From: Bacteroides sp. ET71
Lineage (GTDB): Bacteria > Bacteroidota > Bacteroidia > Bacteroidales > Bacteroidaceae
Direction of reading: 5' to 3'
Assembly: GCF_023336905.1 (NCBI RefSeq)
Contig: NZ_JAMBLS010000002.1
Location: 186,001-250,000 of the forward strand
Length of the DNA stretch: 64,000 nucleotides
The notes below the pieces were generated by a model. It had not been told where the DNA came from. It did no database searches and saw nothing but the letters and a program-made list of their open reading frames with translations. A program made the position numbers and the translations under genes. Numbering within the stretch: the first letter of the stretch is position 1; each line of letters starts with the position of its first letter. Below, piece after piece: positions 1-6,829 of the stretch.

Positions 1-34
1 AAGAAAGGACAAATAATATAGAATTTTCTATGTC

Positions 35-60
35 GGCGGCTAATTTCTTAGCCGCCATTT
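35..60 (+). terminator. Rho-independent-type terminator
   Basis: A perfect 9-bp stem (GGCGGCTAA at 35-43, TTAGCCGCC at 48-56) closes a TTTC loop and is followed by ATTTCTATT. It most likely ends a plus-strand gene outside the window. The T-tract is interrupted, so efficiency is uncertain. Confidence 0.6.
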
Positions 61-544
61 CTATTCATTTGTACCTCTATTGCTCCATAAAATATATAAA
101 ACAGTGGGGTTCAGTAATAGTTAATAATTCCCCGACAAGTCCTCTGCTGTTTTATCCTTGTTCCGACCGACCTGCGGCAAAGGATAAAAATACCTACCGA
201 TTGTTAAGTTTTTTGTTAAATCTTCATCTTAACACGCTTCTTCCTCCTATCCGCTCACTCCCTCAAAAAACAGCTTTTATACCCCGTTTCTCCATAGCCT
301 GATTTTTGTACCTTTATTTTCTTATGTTGCTGATATTCAGCAATAAAAAATCTCTCATATTTATACTCTTGTCCATCTATTGTTGAACGATTATTTACAG
401 CGCCAAACGAATAAATATATTTTGTTAAGAGGGCACAATAGTTGATGACTTCATGCAGAACATGTTTTTCATCGCAGCCACACACCGCATCTGACACGGG
501 CTCAAAAAAGGTTCAACAAACCTACAAATCCCTCCTTTATCCGC

Positions 545-608
545 ACCTCCTCCCTACCTCGTCCTTATCCTATAACAAGGACCAGGTAGGGAGAAGGTAG
601 GGAGGAGA
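545..608. repeat. Long inverted repeat upstream of the TonB/WG gene
   Basis: CTCCCTACCTCGTCCTT-like sequence (about 548-564) pairs with AAGGACCAGGTAGGGAG (about 577-593), and a second GGTAGGGAGGAG copy follows. It could be a terminator or a 5' leader structure. The GGTAGGnAGAAGG part resembles sequence near 31540, upstream of susR. Confidence 0.5.
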
Positions 609-687
609 AACGAATTTGGTACGACAATGGCAGGCCGGATGACTTTTTTTTCGTACCTTGGAGGCGGAATTAGAAAAAATGTCCGAT

Positions 688-2307
688 ATGAAGAGACTTT
701 CCGTATTTTTATTTCTGCTTGCAGCCGCCATTTTACTTGCGGCACAAGCGAAAGATGGCAGCGACTCGCTCGCCCTGCTGGAAAACAAGGTGTGGAAAGC
801 GCAACTTCCGGAAAGCATCCAAACTGCTTATGAAACGGAATTTCGCGGTGGGCAATGGATATCTGCCCTCCTATATCAAGGCAAAAGGTACGAGATGAAC
901 CGTTCTTATTTTCTGCTGGGAGATACCATCGTAGAATCTGATTCCGGGGAAAAATTCAAAGTCCGAAAACTGACGGACAGCACCCTCGTTTTCCAATACC
1001 TGCCCACCCAGCTAATCATAGGCGGAGGCCCGGTGGTATTTACAACAGACAACAGCGCAGCCGGACAACGAGCCAACGAACATCGCCTGGACAGCATCTG
1101 GCGGCGGGAACTTATCTGGAACCTGGGCGTGTTGGACCAGTCGGGAAAGCCGATGAAAGACACGTCGGCCATCGAACGTCCGCGATGGGTCAACTGGGGG
1201 GAAGATTTGGAACGGTACTGCGTCTCGCAGATGACATATCCCGAAGCGTTGTTGAAACAAAACCGGGCGGGCTATTCCGTAGTGATGTTCACCGTAGACA
1301 CTTTGGGATTGCCGCGAGGCATCAACTGCCTGACAAGCACCCGGGAGGAGTTCGGGCGCGAAGTTGTCCGGCTGCTGAAAGAGCTGCCCCACGGACAACC
1401 GTGCAGGGATGCGACAGGACGACGGATGGAATGTCTGTATGCGGTGTATGTTCCCTTCCTGCCCCAACATTACCGCGACCGGCTGAAGGCGGACAGCATC
1501 CGCGAAGAGGAGCATAAACAGATGTTCATCACCTGGGATGCCCCTGCCCGCTTCCCGGACAAAAATCCCTTGGCCATCCGGAACTACATCGCCCGGCGAC
1601 TGAAGTATGAGCCGAGCCTATTGGGCGAAAAAACGCAGACACGAGGCGTCTATTCCATCAGCATCGACTCTTACGGAGAAGTGAAAGAAGCCAAGGTGAT
1701 ACGGAGTTGCGGCATCGAGGCGTGGGACAAACAGGTGGTGGAAATCATCCGGGGCATGCCGCGATGGATTCCGGCCACCAACAGGCATGGGAAAGGAGAA
1801 TATCAGGACCACTATTTTGCCCTGCCCTTTATCTTCAGGAATGACAAGAGACTGATAGCCCATACGGCGGAAAAACAGTTGGAAGCAGGCGTTCCGGTCT
1901 GTTACCTGAATGAACGGGGCGACACCGTCGTGCCTTACGGGAAATACCGGTTCTGCCAGACAGACACGATACGCCGCATCGGCTTCGTATATGAAAACAA
2001 GGTTTTCCGACCGCGCATTATCTGTCTGGACACCGAAGGAAAGAAACTGTTCTACGTCTTCCCCTGTGACAATGGGCCCGATTACGTGCAGGAAGGCGTT
2101 TTCCGCATCACCGATGAAGAGGGACGGATAGGTTTTGCCGATACGTTGGGCACAGTGCTTATCAGGCCGCAATATAGGTTTGCCACCCCTTTCAGGAATG
2201 GGAAAGCCAAAGTCACCTTCTCAGGAAGCTGGAAACAGGAGGGTGAGCACCGCTATTGGGACAGCAGTGAATGGTTTTATATCGACAAAACAGGTGTAAC
2301 ACAATAA
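688..2307 (+). CDS. TonB C-terminal-domain and WG-repeat protein, exported
   Basis: The protein has about 539 residues and a clear signal peptide (MKRLSVFLFLLAAAILLAAQA). Two segments resemble TonB C-terminal domains: one around the YPEALLKQNRAGYSVVMFTVD stretch, and one around the GVYSISIDSYGEVKEAKVIR stretch ending in a GMPRWIPA motif. The C-terminus (EEGRIGFADTLGTVLIRPQYRFATPF) looks like a WG (KWG) repeat. The function is unknown. TonB-C domains in Bacteroidetes usually mark envelope proteins, so a periplasmic role is an inference. ATG 688 is chosen because it opens the signal peptide; ATG 679 is possible, and the frame's earlier TTG at 658 is unlikely. The next gene starts 9 nt downstream, so they probably form an operon. 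Confidence 0.7.
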   Translation: MKRLSVFLFLLAAAILLAAQAKDGSDSLALLENKVWKAQLPESIQTAYETEFRGGQWISALLYQGKRYEMNRSYFLLGDTIVESDSGEKFKVRKLTDSTLVFQYLPTQLIIGGGPVVFTTDNSAAGQRANEHRLDSIWRRELIWNLGVLDQSGKPMKDTSAIERPRWVNWGEDLERYCVSQMTYPEALLKQNRAGYSVVMFTVDTLGLPRGINCLTSTREEFGREVVRLLKELPHGQPCRDATGRRMECLYAVYVPFLPQHYRDRLKADSIREEEHKQMFITWDAPARFPDKNPLAIRNYIARRLKYEPSLLGEKTQTRGVYSISIDSYGEVKEAKVIRSCGIEAWDKQVVEIIRGMPRWIPATNRHGKGEYQDHYFALPFIFRNDKRLIAHTAEKQLEAGVPVCYLNERGDTVVPYGKYRFCQTDTIRRIGFVYENKVFRPRIICLDTEGKKLFYVFPCDNGPDYVQEGVFRITDEEGRIGFADTLGTVLIRPQYRFATPFRNGKAKVTFSGSWKQEGEHRYWDSSEWFYIDKTGVTQ

Positions 2308-2316
2308 ATAAAATCC

Positions 2317-3198
2317 ATGCGTATGAAAAAGGGCATGTTTTGGACGGCACTGGCCGGTTGCCTATTGGCATTAAATGGTTGCAATCTCCGGAAAACGAAT
2401 CAGGAACATAAGGAACTGGCCGGATGGGAAGTGCTTGGCAATCTGGACAAGGCTTATGGCAATGATTATCCGTCCTACGTAGAGGGCCGGTATTTCGACA
2501 ACCGCGGTACGCCGGTGTTGCAAATACGAGGCGACACCTTGCAGGCAAGGAAGGAATTGGCTCAAGCTGCCGGAAGCAACAACTTCCGGTTGGAACAGGT
2601 GGGCAACGGAGTCTATTCGCAAAAAGAACTGGACAGCTTGTTGACAGAGATGCGCAGACGGCTGGATACGACCACGGACACGGCCTTACGCACCAATGCC
2701 TTTGGCAACGGCCGCGGAGGCCACAAGATAAGAGTAGACCTGTTGCGCAACACAGCAGAGTGGCGCGAACGCTTCCGCAAAGAAATCATGGATTCACCGG
2801 CACTGGAGTTCGACGGGCCTGACGGTCGGGAGGTATGCGCCCTGAAGGGAGTAAGCGAAGTATTCGGCGTGAGTCTGGAGGCGGAACAGGCCGTCATCCC
2901 TGCCACCGCACACGAAGTCAGCTTTGTTTTGCACAACGGAAGCAATGACACCATCGGTTATGGCTCTGCCTACGATTTGGCGTATGAACAGAATGGACAA
3001 TGGTATTACCTGCCCACAGACAGGCTCTTTACGCTAGAGCTCATAGAAATGTTGCCGGATGGCCAAACTATTTTCAGCGCCAACCTCTATCCGGAAGTGA
3101 ACCGGAACCGACCGGGGCATTATCGTTTCTTCAAAGAAATCAGTATCAAAGGGCAAAAGGAAATGCTGGTGGCAGAGTTTGAGATGTCGGCGCCCTGA
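2317..3198 (+). CDS. Lipoprotein with Ig-like C-terminal region
   Basis: This 293-residue protein has a lipoprotein signal (LLALNGC, lipidated Cys about residue 22). The N-terminal half is charged and unrecognised. The C-terminal part (VSFVLHNGSNDTIGYGSAYDL then a QNGQWYYLP stretch) resembles the bacterial Ig-like domain often found in Bacteroidales lipoproteins. The gene follows the TonB/WG gene by 9 nt and is probably co-transcribed, so the two may act in the same envelope process. No enzymatic motif was seen. A dyad at 3221-3256 lies just downstream. Confidence 0.6.
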   Translation: MRMKKGMFWTALAGCLLALNGCNLRKTNQEHKELAGWEVLGNLDKAYGNDYPSYVEGRYFDNRGTPVLQIRGDTLQARKELAQAAGSNNFRLEQVGNGVYSQKELDSLLTEMRRRLDTTTDTALRTNAFGNGRGGHKIRVDLLRNTAEWRERFRKEIMDSPALEFDGPDGREVCALKGVSEVFGVSLEAEQAVIPATAHEVSFVLHNGSNDTIGYGSAYDLAYEQNGQWYYLPTDRLFTLELIEMLPDGQTIFSANLYPEVNRNRPGHYRFFKEISIKGQKEMLVAEFEMSAP

Positions 3199-3220
3199 AC
3201 CAGACGCAACTTGGCAGACG

Positions 3221-3256
3221 GTATGCAGCCGGCAGCATCTTTCAACGGCTGCATAC
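3221..3256 (+). terminator. Stem-loop after the lipoprotein gene
   Basis: An 11-bp perfect stem, GTATGCAGCCG (3221-3231) with CGGCTGCATAC (3246-3256), lies 22 nt after the lipoprotein stop codon. There is no T-run, so it could be a terminator or an mRNA-stabilising hairpin. Confidence 0.5.
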
Positions 3257-3363
3257 GCAATACAGAACTTGATATAATCCCAGCCAAACAAGTCCCTCAA
3301 AAAATCGGTAAAATTGATACAAGCATCCAAGATTTTGATAGCTTCTGTCTGCTAAATAACGGG

Positions 3364-3371
3364 TAACTTTG
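3364..3371 (+). promoter_or_regulatory. Bacteroidetes -7 element of the cupin gene
   Basis: TAACTTTG matches the -7 consensus TAnnTTTG, 40 nt before the ATG at 3411. A TTTG at 3334-3337 is somewhat too far upstream for an ideal -33 element. Confidence 0.6.
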
Positions 3372-3410
3372 CTGCGTAATGAGTTGTAACCCCTAAAAGT
3401 ATTCTGCCTT

Positions 3411-4229
3411 ATGAAGAAGATTTGTATTTTATCACTGATTCTATTAACTGTTAATAGCTTATTTATTATGTCACAAGAAAAAATTACGCAAACAGCCGGC
3501 CACGTACAGTTGGGCGAGTTTGCTCCTAAATTTGCAGAATTGAATGACGATGTCTTGTTTGGACAGGTATGGAATCGCCCGGGACTCAGCCCCCACGACC
3601 GCAGTATGATAACCATTGCCACCCTGATTGGCAAAGGCATCATCGATTCCTCGCTGACACACCATCTGCAATTTGCCAAACAAAACGGCGTGACTCGCAC
3701 CGAAATCTCCGAGATGTTGACCCATATCGCCTTCTATGCCGGATGGCCCAATGCCTGGGGCGCATTCCGCCTGGCCAAAGACGTCTGGGCAGAAGATGCC
3801 ACAGCCGACAATGGCAAAGCAGCTTTCCAACGCGAAATGATTTTCCCCATCGGCGAGCCCAACACAGCTTATGCTCAATATTTCATTGGCAACAGTTATC
3901 TGGCTCCAATCTCTACCGAACAGGTCGCCTTCAGCAACGTGACCTTTGAACCCGGCTGCCGCAACAACTGGCACATCCATCATGCCACCAAAGGCGGCGG
4001 ACAAATGCTGGTTTGCGTGGCCGGACGCGGTTGGTATCAGGAAGAAGGGAAACCTGCCGTAGAGATGCTTCCAGGAGATGTCATCCATATCCCTGCCAAC
4101 GTAAAACATTGGCACGGAGCAGCCGCAGACAGTTGGTTTGCGCACTTGGCATTTGGAATACCCGGCGAAAATACGTCCAATGAATGGTTAGAGCCGGTAA
4201 CAGATGAAGAATATGGTCGGTTGAAATAA
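3411..4229 (+). CDS. Secreted carboxymuconolactone decarboxylase-cupin fusion
   Basis: The protein has 272 residues: a signal peptide (MKKICILSLILLTVNSLFIMS), then a carboxymuconolactone decarboxylase/AhpD-like domain (about residues 40-125, including RSMITIATLIGKG and HLQFAKQNGVTRTEISEML), then a cupin domain (about 150-260) with HIHH and the second cupin motif PGDVIHIPANVKHWHG. The cupin histidines imply metal binding. Proteins of this fused type are often annotated as decarboxylases or quercetin-dioxygenase-like, but the substrate is unknown. The CMD part lacks an obvious AhpD-type CxxC motif, so a peroxidase role is not supported. It is a single-gene unit with its own -7 box. Confidence 0.75.
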   Translation: MKKICILSLILLTVNSLFIMSQEKITQTAGHVQLGEFAPKFAELNDDVLFGQVWNRPGLSPHDRSMITIATLIGKGIIDSSLTHHLQFAKQNGVTRTEISEMLTHIAFYAGWPNAWGAFRLAKDVWAEDATADNGKAAFQREMIFPIGEPNTAYAQYFIGNSYLAPISTEQVAFSNVTFEPGCRNNWHIHHATKGGGQMLVCVAGRGWYQEEGKPAVEMLPGDVIHIPANVKHWHGAAADSWFAHLAFGIPGENTSNEWLEPVTDEEYGRLK

Positions 4230-4270
4230 AAGCAACTGTATTTAGTCCCCTGTTTAAATATCATTCCCTC

Positions 4271-4362
4271 TGTCATATTGAGCAGAGCAAAGCGGAGTCG
4301 AAACATCTCCTGAATACCTTTATCACACAGGAAGATTCTTCACTTCGTTCAGAATGGCAGGG
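4271..4362. repeat. REP-like intergenic element (GTCAT-TGAGC type)
   Basis: The block runs from TGTCATATTGAGCAGAGCAA through GGAGTCGAAACATCTC to TTCACTTCGTTCAGAATGGC. The ends are near-inverted copies of the GTCATnnTGAGCGAAG...CGAAnnATCT family seen between genes in many Bacteroidetes. A relative lies at 43385-43514. Confidence 0.6.
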
Positions 4363-4481
4363 CAAATGAAAATTTAAACGACAGGCTCTTATCATCTTAA
4401 AGAGGAGGATGTGTCAAAATAGGGATTACCTATCATTCCGGCACACCCTCATTTTATAATAATCTACCGCTCATATACAAT

Positions 4482-4517
4482 AAGTCCTTGATAATCGTTA
4501 TTGACTATCAAGGACTT
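4482..4517 (-). terminator. Stem-loop 3' of tRNA-Arg
   Basis: AAGTCCTTGATA (4482-4493) and TATCAAGGACTT (4506-4517) form a perfect 12-bp stem right after the tRNA 3' end on the minus strand. It probably stops or processes the tRNA transcript; the following T-tract is weak. Confidence 0.6.
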
Positions 4518-4522
4518 TTATG

Positions 4523-4595
4523 TGACCCCGCTGGGACTCAAACCCAGGACCTTCAGAACCGGAATCTGACGCTCTATTCACTAAGCTACGGAGCC
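4523..4595 (-). tRNA. tRNA-Arg (anticodon CCG)
   Basis: Read on the minus strand, the molecule has a 7-bp acceptor stem (GGCTCCG with CGGGGTC, including G-T pairs), a D-arm, an anticodon stem TCAGA/TCTGA around the loop TTCCGGT, and a T-arm CTGGG/CCCAG. The anticodon CCG reads CGG (arginine). The discriminator base is A and the CCA end is not encoded. A TACTTTTG -7 box lies 13 nt upstream. Confidence 0.93.
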
Positions 4596-4607
4596 TGATT
4601 GCGGGTG

Positions 4608-4615
4608 CAAAAGTA
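4608..4615 (-). promoter_or_regulatory. -7 element of tRNA-Arg
   Basis: CAAAAGTA on the plus strand reads TACTTTTG on the minus strand, matching TAnnTTTG, 13 nt before the mature tRNA 5' end. Confidence 0.6.
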
Positions 4616-4760
4616 TAAAAAAGGATGGCATAATCCTAATATTTCTCCGTTTTTTATTGAACCGGATGTCTAATTAGTCTTAAAAGAGCAGAGGCAAAGA
4701 AAAACACAAACATTTTGCTATTTATTCCAGCAAAAGCATAGCAGATATTAATATTATTCC

Positions 4761-4768
4761 TATATTTG
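4761..4768 (+). promoter_or_regulatory. -7 element of asnA
   Basis: TATATTTG matches TAnnTTTG. It overlaps the first possible start in the asnA frame (4766), so translation must begin at ATG 4799 instead. No good -33 element was seen. Confidence 0.6.
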
Positions 4769-4798
4769 CCGGACAAATTAACAAAATGTGTATATTTT

Positions 4799-5836
4799 AT
4801 GAGCTATCTGATAACTCCCGAGGGATATGAACCTTTGCTGGATTTGAAACAAACTGAGTTGGGAATCAAACAGATAAAAGAGTTTTTCCAACTGAATCTT
4901 TCTTCCGAACTACGCTTGCGGCGTGTCACGGCTCCTTTGTTTGTGTTGAAAGGGATGGGAATCAACGATGACCTGAACGGGGTGGAGCGCCCTGTGACCT
5001 TCCCCATCAAAGACCTGGGAGACGCGCAGGCCGAAGTAGTACATTCGCTGGCCAAATGGAAGCGGCTGACGCTGGCCGAATATGGCATAGAACCGGGATA
5101 CGGCATTTATACGGACATGAATGCCATACGGGCTGACGAGGAGCTGGGTAACCTGCACTCGCTGTATGTAGACCAGTGGGACTGGGAACGGGTTATCAAG
5201 CAAGAGGACAGGAATGTGGAGTTCCTGAAGGAGATTGTGACGAGGATTTATGCCGCCATGGTGCGCACGGAGTATATGGTCTACGAGATGTATCCGCAAA
5301 TCAAGCCTTGCCTGCCGCAGAAGTTGCACTTCATCCACGCGGAAGAGTTGCGTCAGTTGTATCCGCACCTGGAGCCCAAGTGCCGGGAACATGCCATCAC
5401 GCAGAAGTATGGGGCGGTGTTCATCATCGGCATCGGCTGCCGGCTGGGCGACGGGAAGAAGCACGACGGGCGCGCGCCGGACTATGATGATTATACCACG
5501 CCGGGGCTGAACGGGCTGCCGGGACTGAATGGCGACTTGGTATTGTGGGACGAGGTATTGCAGCGCAGCATCGAACTGTCTTCCATGGGTATCCGCGTGG
5601 ACAAGGAGGCGCTGGTGCGCCAGCTCCGCCTGGAGGGCGAGGAAAGGCGGCTGGAGCTGTATTTCCACAAGCGGCTGATGGACGACACGCTGCCCCTGTC
5701 CATCGGAGGAGGCATCGGACAGTCGCGCCTGTGCATGTTCTACTTGCGGAAAGCGCATATCGGAGAGATACAGGCAAGCATCTGGCCCGAGGAGATGCGC
5801 CGCACTTGCAAGGAGCATCACATTCATCTGATTTAA
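4799..5836 (+). CDS. asnA: Aspartate-ammonia ligase (asparagine synthetase A)
   Basis: This 345-residue protein makes asparagine from aspartate, ammonia and ATP in the cytoplasm. Family hallmarks are very clear: [29 protein letters not shown], and the C-terminal [21 protein letters not shown] stretch of the class II aminoacyl-tRNA-synthetase-like fold. Length is normal for AsnA (about 330-350). The start is ATG 4799 ([10 protein letters not shown]), because a -7 promoter box covers the upstream ATG at 4766. ung follows after 11 nt, so the two are probably co-transcribed. Confidence 0.95.
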   Translation: MSYLITPEGYEPLLDLKQTELGIKQIKEFFQLNLSSELRLRRVTAPLFVLKGMGINDDLNGVERPVTFPIKDLGDAQAEVVHSLAKWKRLTLAEYGIEPGYGIYTDMNAIRADEELGNLHSLYVDQWDWERVIKQEDRNVEFLKEIVTRIYAAMVRTEYMVYEMYPQIKPCLPQKLHFIHAEELRQLYPHLEPKCREHAITQKYGAVFIIGIGCRLGDGKKHDGRAPDYDDYTTPGLNGLPGLNGDLVLWDEVLQRSIELSSMGIRVDKEALVRQLRLEGEERRLELYFHKRLMDDTLPLSIGGGIGQSRLCMFYLRKAHIGEIQASIWPEEMRRTCKEHHIHLI

Positions 5837-5847
5837 CCCACAGCGCC

Positions 5848-6510
5848 ATGGACGTACAGATAGAAGACAGTTGGAAACGGCGATTGCAGCCGGAGTTTGA
5901 CAAGGCGTATTTCAAGACACTGACCGACTTCGTGCGGGAAGAATACCGGACGGGCACCGTATATCCGCCGGGAAAGCTGATTTTCAACGCCTTCAACCTG
6001 TGCCCGTTCGACCGGGTGAAGGTGGTCATCATCGGCCAGGACCCATACCACGGGCCGGGGCAGGCGCACGGGCTATGCTTTTCGGTGAACGACGGGGTGG
6101 CCTTCCCGCCCTCGCTGCAAAATATATTCAAGGAGATAAAGGCCGACATGGGCACCGAGATGCCCGCCAGCGGCAACCTGACCCGCTGGGCCCGGCAGGG
6201 CGTGCTGCTGCTGAACGCCACGCTGACCGTACGCGCCCACCAGGCCGGGTCGCACCAGGGACACGGGTGGGAGACCTTCACCGATGCTGCCATACGCCTG
6301 CTGGCCGAGGAGCGGGAACACCTGGTGTTCATCCTCTGGGGAACGTACGCCCAGCGCAAGGGCGCCTTCATCGACCGCAACCGCCACCTGGTGCTGGCAT
6401 CTGCCCACCCCTCGCCCCTGTCGGCCTACAACGGATTCTTCGGCAACCGACACTTCAGCCGTACCAACGAGTATCTGACGGCGCACGGCGAAACACCCAT
6501 CCAGTGGTAA
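5848..6510 (+). CDS. ung: Uracil-DNA glycosylase
   Basis: This 220-residue family 1 UDG removes uracil from DNA in base-excision repair. The catalytic water-activating motif [13 protein letters not shown] (Asp65, His68) and the [17 protein letters not shown] loop (His187) are intact. Length is standard. The start is ATG 5848, just after the asnA stop; longer in-frame starts would overlap asnA. A strong hairpin at 6563-6612 ends the asnA-ung unit. Confidence 0.96.
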   Translation: MDVQIEDSWKRRLQPEFDKAYFKTLTDFVREEYRTGTVYPPGKLIFNAFNLCPFDRVKVVIIGQDPYHGPGQAHGLCFSVNDGVAFPPSLQNIFKEIKADMGTEMPASGNLTRWARQGVLLLNATLTVRAHQAGSHQGHGWETFTDAAIRLLAEEREHLVFILWGTYAQRKGAFIDRNRHLVLASAHPSPLSAYNGFFGNRHFSRTNEYLTAHGETPIQW

Positions 6511-6562
6511 CCCGGCACGGCTGACGCCCCGACGCCGGCCATCGGCACACCCTGCCAAGCAC

Positions 6563-6612
6563 AATTCTCCCCCGCCCGCGTGAGAATTTCTCATCCGGAC
6601 GGGGGAAATTTT
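6563..6612 (+). terminator. Terminator of asnA-ung
   Basis: TCTCCCCCGCCCG pairs with CGGACGGGGGAAA around an internal TGAGAATTTCTCA dyad, followed by TTTT. It lies 50 nt after the ung stop codon and faces the 3' end of the convergent lptD gene. Confidence 0.65.
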
Positions 6613-6636
6613 ATGCGCCGAGGGCTGAAGAAATTC

Positions 6637-6720
6637 ATAGCATAAGGTGCGACGAATATAGCATAAGGTGCGATGAATATATCATAAGGTGATATGAATA
6701 TAGCATAAGGTGATATAAAG
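6637..6720. repeat. Four tandem 21-bp repeats
   Basis: There are four head-to-tail copies at 6637-6657, 6658-6678, 6679-6699 and 6700-6720. The core is ATAnCATAAGGTG, with variation in the last third (GCGACGAAT, GCGATGAAT, GATATGAAT, GATATAAAG). They lie between the convergent ung and lptD genes and are too short and regular for a CRISPR array. Confidence 0.85.
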
Positions 6721-6829
6721 AACTGAGCGGCGCGAAAGGATGTTTCGACGCGGGCGACACAACATTTCCACCGGGGCAGACAAACTTATGTCACACCGGC
6801 GTTAGCGAAAAGTCATTTGGAAAATTGAA

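Larger units (their letters stand above)
1..687. other. Gene-free left edge of the window
   Basis: I find no supported gene in this stretch. The open frames in it are short, lack family features and sit in AT-rich sequence. It holds a terminator near its left end (35-60), which probably ends a gene lying before the window, and a long inverted repeat at about 545-608. A GAATTTGGTACGAC-type sequence at 611-625 recurs upstream of susR. Confidence 0.6.

Noticed and set aside
255-497. 80-residue minus-strand open frame near the left edge
   Set aside because: AT-rich, no motifs and no -7 box at a sensible distance; not supported as a gene.
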